Shown here in pieces: positions 57,038 to 64,000 of a stretch of 64,000 nucleotides of DNA. This DNA comes from Chloroflexota bacterium (GTDB taxonomy: Bacteria > Chloroflexota > Anaerolineae > Anaerolineales > Villigracilaceae), in NCBI GenBank assembly GCA_023459215.1, contig JAEWVF010000043.1, positions 1 through 64,000 on the forward strand. The letters are read 5' to 3'. Below the pieces are notes generated by a model. The model ran no database searches and had not been told where the DNA came from. It worked only from the letters and a program-made list of their open reading frames with translations. The position numbers and the translations under genes are program-made. The first letter of the stretch is position 1. The number at the start of each line of letters is the position of its first letter.

Positions 57038-59065
57038 TTACAGGGCTTTCAACTGTTTGTGTATTTCCTGCACGCGCTCGTTAATTTCCATGCTCTCATA
57101 TATCGCCTGCGCCTTGAGCAGATTACTCTTGGCTTTCTTCTTCTCGTTGGCGGCAAGTTCTGCCATGGCCAGCCAATAGTGTGAATCCGCAATGCTATCC
57201 TGTCTTTTCAAACGCCTGGCAATTTCCAGCGAATGATTGAAATATTCGATGGCAGGCAGGTATTCTGTTTTTGCCAGGCAAATTTGGCCCTTCAACAACT
57301 CCAGGGTCGCCACCCGCTCATCATCTTTGAATTGCCCGATCAGCGCTTCTGCCTTTCCAGTCCACTCTTCAGCCGGATCGATATGGTTCTGTGCCACTTC
57401 CAGTTCAGCAAGGTTGAGCGAAAGCATCAACTGGTTCCATTCATTGGCGGGTAGTTCCTGATAACGATCATAAGCCTTTGTGAGATAAATCTTTGCTTCA
57501 TCCCATTGACCCATTTCATGCAAAACCCGGCCTCGTTGACGCCAAGCATCGATCAGGAATTTTTCTTTTTCGAGCGTAGCCCGATGTTTTTCTAATAACT
57601 CAACCGCTTCGGTTATTGTTCTCAAGGCCAAATCCAACTGTTTGCGGTGGCGATAGATCGATGTGATTGGCCAGGCCAGCACATGTCCCTTTACAGCTTC
57701 GTTGGAGGCAGCTTCAGCTGCAGCCACGATGCGTTGGGTAACTGCCAGGAGCAGATCCCACGAGCTTTGCAGAAACAAATAACGGGCGGAGAGTCCTAAA
57801 ATCTTGTATGCAGCAAGATACTGACCGTCATCCAGACAAAGATTCATGCTCTGGTAAATATTGGCGACATCCGGCTCAAGGGTAGAATAATCGGTTCCTT
57901 CCGTGCGCCAGTCCTGATACTTATCCAAAACAGCCATGAAATGCTGCGCCATGCGCTCGGTGATAGGCGGCTTAACAGCTGCAAACTCAGGGAGATTTAG
58001 CAAATAGGCGCGGGTCAAGGGATGAATGGCATAACGCCGGTTACGCAAATCCTGTTCGGATGCCTCGACAAGCTCCATGCGCACCAAGGTACCCAAGAGG
58101 CTGCTCGTAGCCTCCTCAAACCCCGAAACAGCTTGCAGGGCCGCCAAATTGGCCGGCGCAGGAAAGAACGGAAAAACCGCCAACAGTAAGCGCATATCTG
58201 GCGCTAACAGCTTCCAGGAACGTTCGAACATACGCTGAAAAAGATTGGCGTGTCCAGTTTGCAACGCCCGGGTAACATCATCCAGCCCCTGGCCTTCCTG
58301 TTTGATTTGACCCAAGGCCCACTTAATAGCCAGCGGGTAACCGCTGGTAACTTTTAACAACTCATCTAGATCGTCATCTGAGGCCTCAAACAGGAACGTC
58401 AACCCGGCGCGGCTGGCTTCACCGCGGATCAGTCGCAAGCCCTCAGCTCGGGTAAGCTCACCCACCCGGATCGATGCAATCTCAGCGAAATTCTCGCGCT
58501 CACGGCTGGTAAGTAATACCCTGCATCCGGGTGGGAGATCTCGCAAAAAATGCTCGATCTGTTGTTTTTCGGCAATGGTCTCAAAGTTGTCTACCACCAG
58601 CAGGCAAGGCTTCTTCTGCATCGCCAGTAAAACCTGGTGCCGTTTTTGCTCCAGCGCCAATTGCGACAGGGTTGTCTCCTGTAACGTCAACGCAATGATG
58701 TCAAGCAAATTGCCCAGAGTCAGGGTATGGTTTTCATCGCTGGCCCAGATAAAAGCGCCGAAACGAGCGCGAAACGGATTCCAGATACGCCGGCGCGAGG
58801 CCCGCCAGCATTCATCCGCAATTTGGAGCGCCAACCGGCTTTTGCCAACCCCACCCGGCCCTTCCAGGCTGACAAGAGGATACTTGCCAAGCAAGGTATG
58901 ATGGATTTCCTGTTTGATCTCGCTGCGCCCGACAAATCCCACGGACAGACGAGGCAGGTTACTGTAAATGGCCCACTTCTTTTGCAGGTTTTCTGCCAAA
59001 GATTTATTGCCGGTAAGCTTGACCAGCAGCTCAAGGATTGCGGTGATCAGCGAGATGATATCCAT
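57038..59065 (-). CDS. NB-ARC/TPR STAND NTPase
   Basis: 675 residues from the ATG at 59065 (a longer start at 59146 adds 27 non-conserved residues). N-terminal ~30 residues (MDIISLITAILELLVKLTGN...) are an amphipathic helix. Then NB-ARC: GPGGVGKS (69-76), LLVVDN (155-160), VLLTSRER (183-190), GYPLAIKW (GxP motif) and a winged-helix region. The C-terminal half is TPR-like (WPITSIYRHRKQLDLALRTI, AKIYLTKAYDRYQEL, AIEYFNHSLEIARRLKR). STAND NTPases act as ligand-triggered switches, and NB-ARC/TPR proteins are used in bacterial antiphage sensing. It is third in the Roc-COR / ceramidase / NB-ARC / 3-TM series; a 125-base gap precedes it. Confidence 0.88.
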   Translation of the reverse strand: MDIISLITAILELLVKLTGNKSLAENLQKKWAIYSNLPRLSVGFVGRSEIKQEIHHTLLGKYPLVSLEGPGGVGKSRLALQIADECWRASRRRIWNPFRARFGAFIWASDENHTLTLGNLLDIIALTLQETTLSQLALEQKRHQVLLAMQKKPCLLVVDNFETIAEKQQIEHFLRDLPPGCRVLLTSRERENFAEIASIRVGELTRAEGLRLIRGEASRAGLTFLFEASDDDLDELLKVTSGYPLAIKWALGQIKQEGQGLDDVTRALQTGHANLFQRMFERSWKLLAPDMRLLLAVFPFFPAPANLAALQAVSGFEEATSSLLGTLVRMELVEASEQDLRNRRYAIHPLTRAYLLNLPEFAAVKPPITERMAQHFMAVLDKYQDWRTEGTDYSTLEPDVANIYQSMNLCLDDGQYLAAYKILGLSARYLFLQSSWDLLLAVTQRIVAAAEAASNEAVKGHVLAWPITSIYRHRKQLDLALRTITEAVELLEKHRATLEKEKFLIDAWRQRGRVLHEMGQWDEAKIYLTKAYDRYQELPANEWNQLMLSLNLAELEVAQNHIDPAEEWTGKAEALIGQFKDDERVATLELLKGQICLAKTEYLPAIEYFNHSLEIARRLKRQDSIADSHYWLAMAELAANEKKKAKSNLLKAQAIYESMEINERVQEIHKQLKAL

Positions 59066-59189
59066 AGGCCAGTCCTTATCGACTTTTCGAGCGGTGAACG
59101 GCTCGCTAAGAGATGATCTTTCCTTTAGAAGAGCGCACGATGCCAATCGTAATTTTATTGAAGGTGTTCAAGATAAGCTGGCTTTTTGG

Positions 59190-59999
59190 TCAATCGTCAA
59201 TTCGCTGAGTCGCCAATCGTTCAGATTGGTAGTATAGATAAAGCAATCCTAGCGCGCCTGCCGATAGCAGATGGTATATCGCGTGAGGTTGTAACCAGCT
59301 TTCGGGTCGGCAAATCCAATCTTGCATATCCCAGGCCCGCAGTCGATCCGAAAAGATAAAGAGCGCCAGGCCCGCCAGCAGTAGTTTGATTTGAATTGAG
59401 GGGCGGCGCATGATGAGTAAACTGAATTCCAGGAGTAGCGCAGCTATCAGGACCACCATGAAAATTGTGCGTCGCGCGTCTGGTGCTGCAAACCACAACG
59501 CACCCAGCATTGCGCAGAGAACGGCATACAATACCCCAAACAGTTTGCCACTGAAGGGACGTAAACGGATTAACGCGAATAAAAGCATAAAAGCTGTGAT
59601 GAGATACATGCCCAGGCTATCCAGCCATTGGCCAATCAGTGTCCACGAGGCGTGAAAGAACCCCGATCCCAATCCCAGGGCGATGAACGCAACACCCATC
59701 AACCTGGCATAGCCTGCCTGGCGGCGCATCAATCCAGCAGACGGCTCGGTGTTTGACCGGGCTGTGCTCAAGATCAACATTCCGACCAGAATGTAAGCCA
59801 GATTGGTGATTGTATTGAGCGGTGTAACAATCAACGCCTGTCGCGCCGGTTCGCATGAACAACCACTCGATCCACATAACGCACCTGACCAACCTGTCCA
59901 GATGTAAGGTGCATTGCTGAGCAACATCACTGCCAGCGCAAGGCCAACGAACAGCAGAACTAGAACCCAGGGAAATTTTAACTTGGTATTGTTGATCAT
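59190..59999 (-). CDS. Ceramidase-like (CREST family) membrane hydrolase
   Basis: 269-residue, seven-TM-type protein (start ATG 59999; a TTG precedes it; GGGAG upstream). The CREST superfamily zinc site is complete: Ser112 and His116 in GSGFFHASW, Asp127 in QWLDSL, and His239 and His243 in LQPHAIYHLL. Spacings (Ser-His 4, His-Asp 11, His-His 4) equal those of alkaline ceramidase ACER3. N-terminal ITPLNTITNLAYILVG follows the bacterial ceramidase pattern, whereas the calcium-site residues of ACER enzymes are not obvious. It would hydrolyse an N-acyl or similar lipid amide. It sits 20 bases after Roc-COR on the same strand; no lipid-synthesis gene is near. Confidence 0.85.
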   Translation of the reverse strand: MINNTKLKFPWVLVLLFVGLALAVMLLSNAPYIWTGWSGALCGSSGCSCEPARQALIVTPLNTITNLAYILVGMLILSTARSNTEPSAGLMRRQAGYARLMGVAFIALGLGSGFFHASWTLIGQWLDSLGMYLITAFMLLFALIRLRPFSGKLFGVLYAVLCAMLGALWFAAPDARRTIFMVVLIAALLLEFSLLIMRRPSIQIKLLLAGLALFIFSDRLRAWDMQDWICRPESWLQPHAIYHLLSAGALGLLYLYYQSERLATQRIDD

Positions 60000-60019
60000 C
60001 AAGAGCGCTCCCGATCAGA

Positions 60020-62290
60020 TTAATTGGGTGTCCGACCCAGTAACAAGGATAACACCTTCCCGGCCAGCTTGATAACCGGCTCGCCGAGTTTGTCCAGGTT
60101 TTCGGCAGCTTTAATCAGGCCTTCAATGCTGACAGAATACCATTTTTGGCGCGGAGCCAGGCGGGTGACTTCTTGGACCAGTTCGCCCAGGTCATCTTCG
60201 ATTTCAGCGGCTTTTTCTTGGGGGAGTTCTTTGTTCATGGCGGCAACGGCTTCAATGAGCAGTTGCATGGCTTGCTTGAGTTCGGGATCAATCTCGGCAG
60301 ACGTGATTTTGTTGTAGCTATCCTGGATAACCTGGTTGTCATCACCAGCAATCAGGTGGCCGCCGACTTTGCCACTGACCACAACGCCACGGTCGCCGGT
60401 GGAGATGCTTTTATCGCGGCCAGAGAAATCGCCGCCGCCAGTGTGAACATCACCATAAATGATAACGCCGCCTTCGGGGGCGCTTCTACGCTGGGACTCG
60501 CTCTCGATGCCGCTCAAAATCTGGCGCACATTGACCTTAACCAGCCGGTTTCCATCTTTTGCTGAATAGATTTCTTGGCCATCACGTTCCAACATCAGCA
60601 GATATTCGTATTCAACTGGCTCGGCATTCGGCGCATTCGGGATGGGCACCATCTTTTGCGGATTCAACCCCTTGATGGACGCATGAATCTCATCCAACTG
60701 ATACCGGATCGCGGACAGGGCGTCCCGCCGGGTGTGTTCGAGACCATCAATGGCGATGGTGATTTTCTTGTCTTCGATGTCGGCCTTGATCAGGGCTTTG
60801 TTCGCGCCGATTTTGAGCAGGACACCAGTGCGCCAGACCAGGCCATCGTCAATTTTTTGGTTCATGCGGACGATGAAACGGGTGATGACGCTGGATGGCA
60901 GGACGGGGTAGGCGTATTCAAAGGCCGGGATGCCGTTGAAGGTCAGTTGCGGCTCGTCTTTGGGGAGCAGGTCAGGGACGAGGAAGGATTTGTCAGTCTC
61001 CAGGTCATAGCACAGTTCGAACTTTTTCATCATATCGACGATGAACAGCCGTTTGCCGCGCGGATATTCGGGCAGGTTGAGTATCTCGTCGAGCATGGCA
61101 ACGGTCAGCACGCCTTTGTTTTGGAACAGGGTGTGCGAGTTGAGTATTTTGTAAACCCCATTCGTGACCCACTGCGGATTGAGAATGCCGAGGGCTTCCA
61201 GGCGCGGGTCATCCTGGAAGTGCAGCACCACTCCCAGGTCGTGGAGAAAACCAATCAGCGTGCGCTGGCTGGTCTCGTCGCTGACTTCGTTCTCGGCGCA
61301 CAGTTCGAGATATTTGTCGTGGGTGATGAAATTGGTTTCGCGCCCCAGCCCTTCCAGTTTGGTTTTGACCGTAAACCAGGTTTCGGGTAGCAGGTCACGG
61401 ACGTGGGGCAAGTTGTTAACCTGCTCCGTAATTGCCTGTTTGAGTTCTTCAATGCCTGCGCCGGTGGCGGCGGAAGTTTCGAGAATACCGACGATGTTGG
61501 GGTATTTCTTTTGCAGGCCGGTGCGGTCAATGTCGAGCGGATGCTGGTCAATTTTATTACCAACGATCAGGATAGGCGACTCACCACCGAAAGATTGGAT
61601 AATCTTAAGCCAGTAATCCAAACGGTTTTCTTCGGTAGTTAACCGATTATCTAAAACCAATAAGTAAAGGCTGCGCTTAGTAAGAAAGAACTGGTGGGTG
61701 GCATACATAATTTCCTGACCGCCAAAATCCCATACGTTTATGTTGAAGATATCACTATCAACAGGGATTTCCCATTTTGTTATTTCAATTCCATCTGTTT
61801 TCGACTGATTCGGTTGAAATTGGTTATATAGTATTCTATTCACAAGCGATGTCTTCCCAACGGAACCTTGTCCTACTATAGTTAACTTCGCTTGATAGGA
61901 AACGACACCACGAGCCGTTGTCTGATGCTGATAAACTAATATCGCTTCTAACCCTTGTTTAAGTATTTCGGGCGGCAATTTACTTAATGCTCGAAGTTCG
62001 TCTGGATCTCGCTCTAGAATGTATTCTGGCGAGATATTGTCAATGAAACTATCCAGATCAAAATGTTGCATTAATACGACATAGGGGGACCATTTGTCCA
62101 GTGAACTATCCTGTGAAATGAGAATTAACTCTTCCCACACTTCACTATCATATGGATATGGTGCATGTCGCCCACTCCATTGCTTGGGGTATTCAGGATG
62201 ATCCCAATATATTTCAATCTTCCCATCCGACTCCCACTGAGGTTGAGTAGTTGTTGCGAGATCATCTTCATAAATTGTGTATTGTGTCAT
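60020..62290 (-). CDS. Roc-COR GTPase with C-terminal effector-associated region
   Basis: 756 residues. About 1-130 is an unassigned N-terminal region with no leucine-rich repeats. Roc GTPase: G1 GQGSVGKTS (140-148), G3 DFGGQE (188-193), G4 NKID (245-248). COR dimerisation domain about 300-540. At about 608-655 a glycine-rich stretch IIYGDVHTGGGDFSGRDKS...VSGKVGGHLIAGDDN contains GDV.TGGGDF.GRDK, a motif found ahead of death-like or TIR-type modules in bacterial STAND proteins. The last ~100 residues are helical. Bacterial Roc-COR proteins have been proposed as innate-immune switches. It starts with AAGGTG upstream and is followed by the ceramidase-like gene. Confidence 0.85.
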   Translation of the reverse strand: MTQYTIYEDDLATTTQPQWESDGKIEIYWDHPEYPKQWSGRHAPYPYDSEVWEELILISQDSSLDKWSPYVVLMQHFDLDSFIDNISPEYILERDPDELRALSKLPPEILKQGLEAILVYQHQTTARGVVSYQAKLTIVGQGSVGKTSLVNRILYNQFQPNQSKTDGIEITKWEIPVDSDIFNINVWDFGGQEIMYATHQFFLTKRSLYLLVLDNRLTTEENRLDYWLKIIQSFGGESPILIVGNKIDQHPLDIDRTGLQKKYPNIVGILETSAATGAGIEELKQAITEQVNNLPHVRDLLPETWFTVKTKLEGLGRETNFITHDKYLELCAENEVSDETSQRTLIGFLHDLGVVLHFQDDPRLEALGILNPQWVTNGVYKILNSHTLFQNKGVLTVAMLDEILNLPEYPRGKRLFIVDMMKKFELCYDLETDKSFLVPDLLPKDEPQLTFNGIPAFEYAYPVLPSSVITRFIVRMNQKIDDGLVWRTGVLLKIGANKALIKADIEDKKITIAIDGLEHTRRDALSAIRYQLDEIHASIKGLNPQKMVPIPNAPNAEPVEYEYLLMLERDGQEIYSAKDGNRLVKVNVRQILSGIESESQRRSAPEGGVIIYGDVHTGGGDFSGRDKSISTGDRGVVVSGKVGGHLIAGDDNQVIQDSYNKITSAEIDPELKQAMQLLIEAVAAMNKELPQEKAAEIEDDLGELVQEVTRLAPRQKWYSVSIEGLIKAAENLDKLGEPVIKLAGKVLSLLLGRTPN

Positions 62291-62434
62291 ACAACATCAC
62301 CTTAAACAAAACTGTTGTCAAACTAAACCCAAATAATACTCCCTCACATACCCATACGCCTTGTTTCGACAGGCTCCCCCTTCGGGGACTTCGCAACACA
62401 AGTCTCGAACAACTCTTTCAAGGTCGGCATGGGA
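62291..62434. repeat. Repeat-bearing gap between hsdR and roc-COR
   Basis: The gap holds GCCTTGTTTCGACAGGCTC (62358-62376), identical to 23432-23450, followed by CCCCTTCGGGG (62377-62387, a small hairpin). It therefore carries the same repeat family as the region before the ACT-domain gene. No gene is seen. Confidence 0.6.
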
Positions 62435-64000
62435 TTAGTAGTATTCTTTGACGTAGCTGTAGGCTTTTTCAAACAGTTCAGTGTCGCTATGCAATTTGTA
62501 CTTCGCCAGCGTCCTCCGCAGGGCTTTGCGCACTTCGCGCTTCCCGCCTTCGGTGGCTTGCCAGCCTTCGAAGCGGATTTTGCGCACGATGTCGTCAATG
62601 TCATCTACGATGCGTTCGACGACGATGGGGGTATCGGCGGAGCGGGTTTGTTGGAAGAGTTCGGTCAGGGCGGTTTTGGCGCGGTCTTCGTCTTCAGCCG
62701 GGGGGACTTCTTTTTCGGTGTTGACCAGGTCGCGGGCCAGGTCGAGCAGGGCTTTCAGGAAGGCGATGGAGTGCAGTTGCCCGGCTTCGTGTTGTTCTTT
62801 GAGTTTTTCCAAACGTTCGGAGAGTTTGCGGTAGCGCGGATTATCCATGTGGCCGCGCAGGCGCGTGGCGAGTTTGAGTTCCAGTTCGCGGGCTTTTTGC
62901 GTGGGATTCTGCGTGTTCAGGATGGCTTCGATTAACTGCGGGTCGAGCACGATTTCGTCCAGGTCGTCGCGGACGGTTTCGACGTGGACGTTCTGGTGGA
63001 TGAGTTCTATCGTCTTCGCGCCGAGCGAGTGCCAGAGCAGGGCGCCGGTGCCGCTGGTGGGCTGGATGGAGATGTAAACCTGCGAGAGCCAGCGATAGTC
63101 GCTTTCGTAGGGAGCCAGCAGCGGGTCGGGGGAGATGGCTTCCCACAGGCTGGACAAGTAACTGTAATCGGCGGCGAACAGGTCGCGGATTTCGTTGTTG
63201 GGCAGGCATTCCTGGGCTGCCAATAAACCTTCGAAGCCGGTCAGCGACATATCCAGGCCGGGGAAGTAGGCCAGGCATTTTTGCATGGCTTCGGGGAGTT
63301 TCGTTTTCAGGTTGGCGATATCCGAAACGACGCGGCGGAAGCCTTCTTCGTCGAATTCGAGCGATTTTGCCACGTCGTCGAACACGCCCAGGTAATCCAC
63401 AATCAGGCCGTGGGTCTTTTTGTCGCCGTAGGTGCGGTTGGTGCGCGTGATGGCCTGCAGCAGGGTGTGGTCGCGCATGGGTTTGTCGAGGTACATGGCT
63501 TGCAGGATGGGCGCGTCGAAGCCGGTCAGCAGTTTGGCGGTGACGATGAGTATTTGCAGCGGGTCGTTGGGGTCGCGGTAGCGGTCGAGCAGTTTTTCTT
63601 CGGCGTCGCGGTCACGTTTCAGCGGGCGGTAGCGCTCGTCGTCGCGCTCGCGTAGCGTGCCTGAGACCGAGATGACGATGTCGCTGGCCTCGGGCGGCAG
63701 GTGTTTGTCCAACTCGGCTTTGTAGAGCAGGCAGGCGTCCTGGTCGAAGGTGACGAGCATGGCTTTGAAGCCGTTGGGGCGCACTTTTTCGAGGTAGTGG
63801 CGGGCCACATCGGCGCAAATGGCCTGGATGCGTTCGGGGACTTTGACCAGCACTTTCATTTTGGCGGCAGCTTTGCCGAGTTGGTCGCGGTCGAGGTCGG
63901 TGAGTTCGCCGGTCAGTTCGCTGTAGGCTTCGTCGATGGCTTGCTTGTCGATGTGCAGTTCCACCAGGCGCGGTTCAAAGTGCAGGGGCAGGGTGGCGCC
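62435..64000 (-). CDS. hsdR: Type I restriction endonuclease subunit R (partial)
   Basis: C-terminal ~520 codons of HsdR; the reading frame is open to the window edge, so the nuclease and most helicase motifs lie beyond it and the nominal start at 63964 (GTG) is only internal. The second helicase lobe is visible: AMLVTFDQDACLLYKAELDKHL, ILIVTAKLLTGFDAP (motif V) and LQAITRTNRTYGDKKTHGLIVDYLG (motif VI). The rest is the helical C-terminal domain that binds the modification complex. HsdR translocates DNA and cuts unmodified DNA with HsdM/HsdS, which are not seen. It borders the Roc-COR operon. Confidence 0.9.
   Translation of the reverse strand, partial: GATLPLHFEPRLVELHIDKQAIDEAYSELTGELTDLDRDQLGKAAAKMKVLVKVPERIQAICADVARHYLEKVRPNGFKAMLVTFDQDACLLYKAELDKHLPPEASDIVISVSGTLRERDDERYRPLKRDRDAEEKLLDRYRDPNDPLQILIVTAKLLTGFDAPILQAMYLDKPMRDHTLLQAITRTNRTYGDKKTHGLIVDYLGVFDDVAKSLEFDEEGFRRVVSDIANLKTKLPEAMQKCLAYFPGLDMSLTGFEGLLAAQECLPNNEIRDLFAADYSYLSSLWEAISPDPLLAPYESDYRWLSQVYISIQPTSGTGALLWHSLGAKTIELIHQNVHVETVRDDLDEIVLDPQLIEAILNTQNPTQKARELELKLATRLRGHMDNPRYRKLSERLEKLKEQHEAGQLHSIAFLKALLDLARDLVNTEKEVPPAEDEDRAKTALTELFQQTRSADTPIVVERIVDDIDDIVRKIRFEGWQATEGGKREVRKALRRTLAKYKLHSDTELFEKAYSYVKEYY

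Noticed and set aside
63964..64000. Start of hsdR at 63964
   Set aside because: The GTG is internal: the frame continues to the edge and the missing N-terminal nuclease and helicase motifs show the gene extends beyond the window.

Overview
The window looks like chromosomal DNA of an uncultured or poorly described Chloroflexota bacterium, most likely of the class Anaerolineae. This is inference. It rests on a GC-rich background, many secreted lipoproteins with Thr/Pro-rich linkers, huge DUF11/SdrD_B-type surface proteins, an LPxTG-like motif next to a sortase domain, and short palindromic repeats scattered between and inside genes. No rRNA, tRNA or CRISPR array was seen.

Layout. (1) 60-4435: a compact histidine operon, hisC-hisB-hisA-hisH-hisF-hisI. 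hisG, hisD and hisE are not in the window. Nearly every junction carries an inverted repeat from a different sequence family. A membrane-anchored rhodanese and a strong bidirectional terminator follow. (2) 5043-22235 (minus): one 17.2-kb gene for a 5,730-residue secreted protein. It consists of a signal peptide, many DUF11/isopeptide-type domains, 13 SdrD_B-like domains, more DUF11 domains, an LPATG motif and a C-terminal sortase domain in the same chain. (3) 22.5-28.9 kb: a YqeB-family protein, an ACT-domain protein, a polytopic glycosyltransferase-like protein, a beta-helix/SH3b lipoprotein and a DUF1905 protein. (4) 29.0-32.5 kb: an AT-richer cassette of two lipoproteins and a golvesin-like secreted protein, headed by a LuxR-HTH/transmembrane/LolA-like one-component regulator. 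(5) 32.6-34.1 kb: a small SdrD-like lipoprotein, a zinc-ribbon membrane protein and a HepT/MntA toxin-antitoxin pair. (6) 34.2-43.4 kb: an S10-type peptidase, a histone-deacetylase-family amidohydrolase, a GDPD-family protein, an SH3b lipoprotein, a malic enzyme/phosphotransacetylase fusion, an AhpD-like protein and a secreted TPR-type protein with a sorting-like tail. (7) 43.5-52.1 kb: a carbohydrate locus with three GH3 glycosidases, a TetR repressor and an MFS transporter around a divergent promoter with a TetR-like operator. (8) 52.2-56.0 kb: an ATPase plus two FtsX-type permeases and a lipoprotein, behind a good sigma70-type promoter. (9) 56.3-64.0 kb: YwbE, then a minus-strand run that looks like a defence island. 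Read in transcription order it is a type I restriction HsdR (cut by the window edge), a Roc-COR GTPase, a ceramidase-like (CREST) membrane hydrolase, an NB-ARC/TPR STAND NTPase and a three-TM protein.

Two things stand out most. One is the giant adhesin whose LPATG motif sits just in front of its own sortase domain, suggesting self-sorting in cis. The other is the four-gene Roc-COR / ceramidase-like / NB-ARC / 3-TM operon next to a type I restriction gene, a candidate for an undescribed STAND-type immune system with a possible lipid hydrolase effector. Both are hypotheses from sequence reading only.
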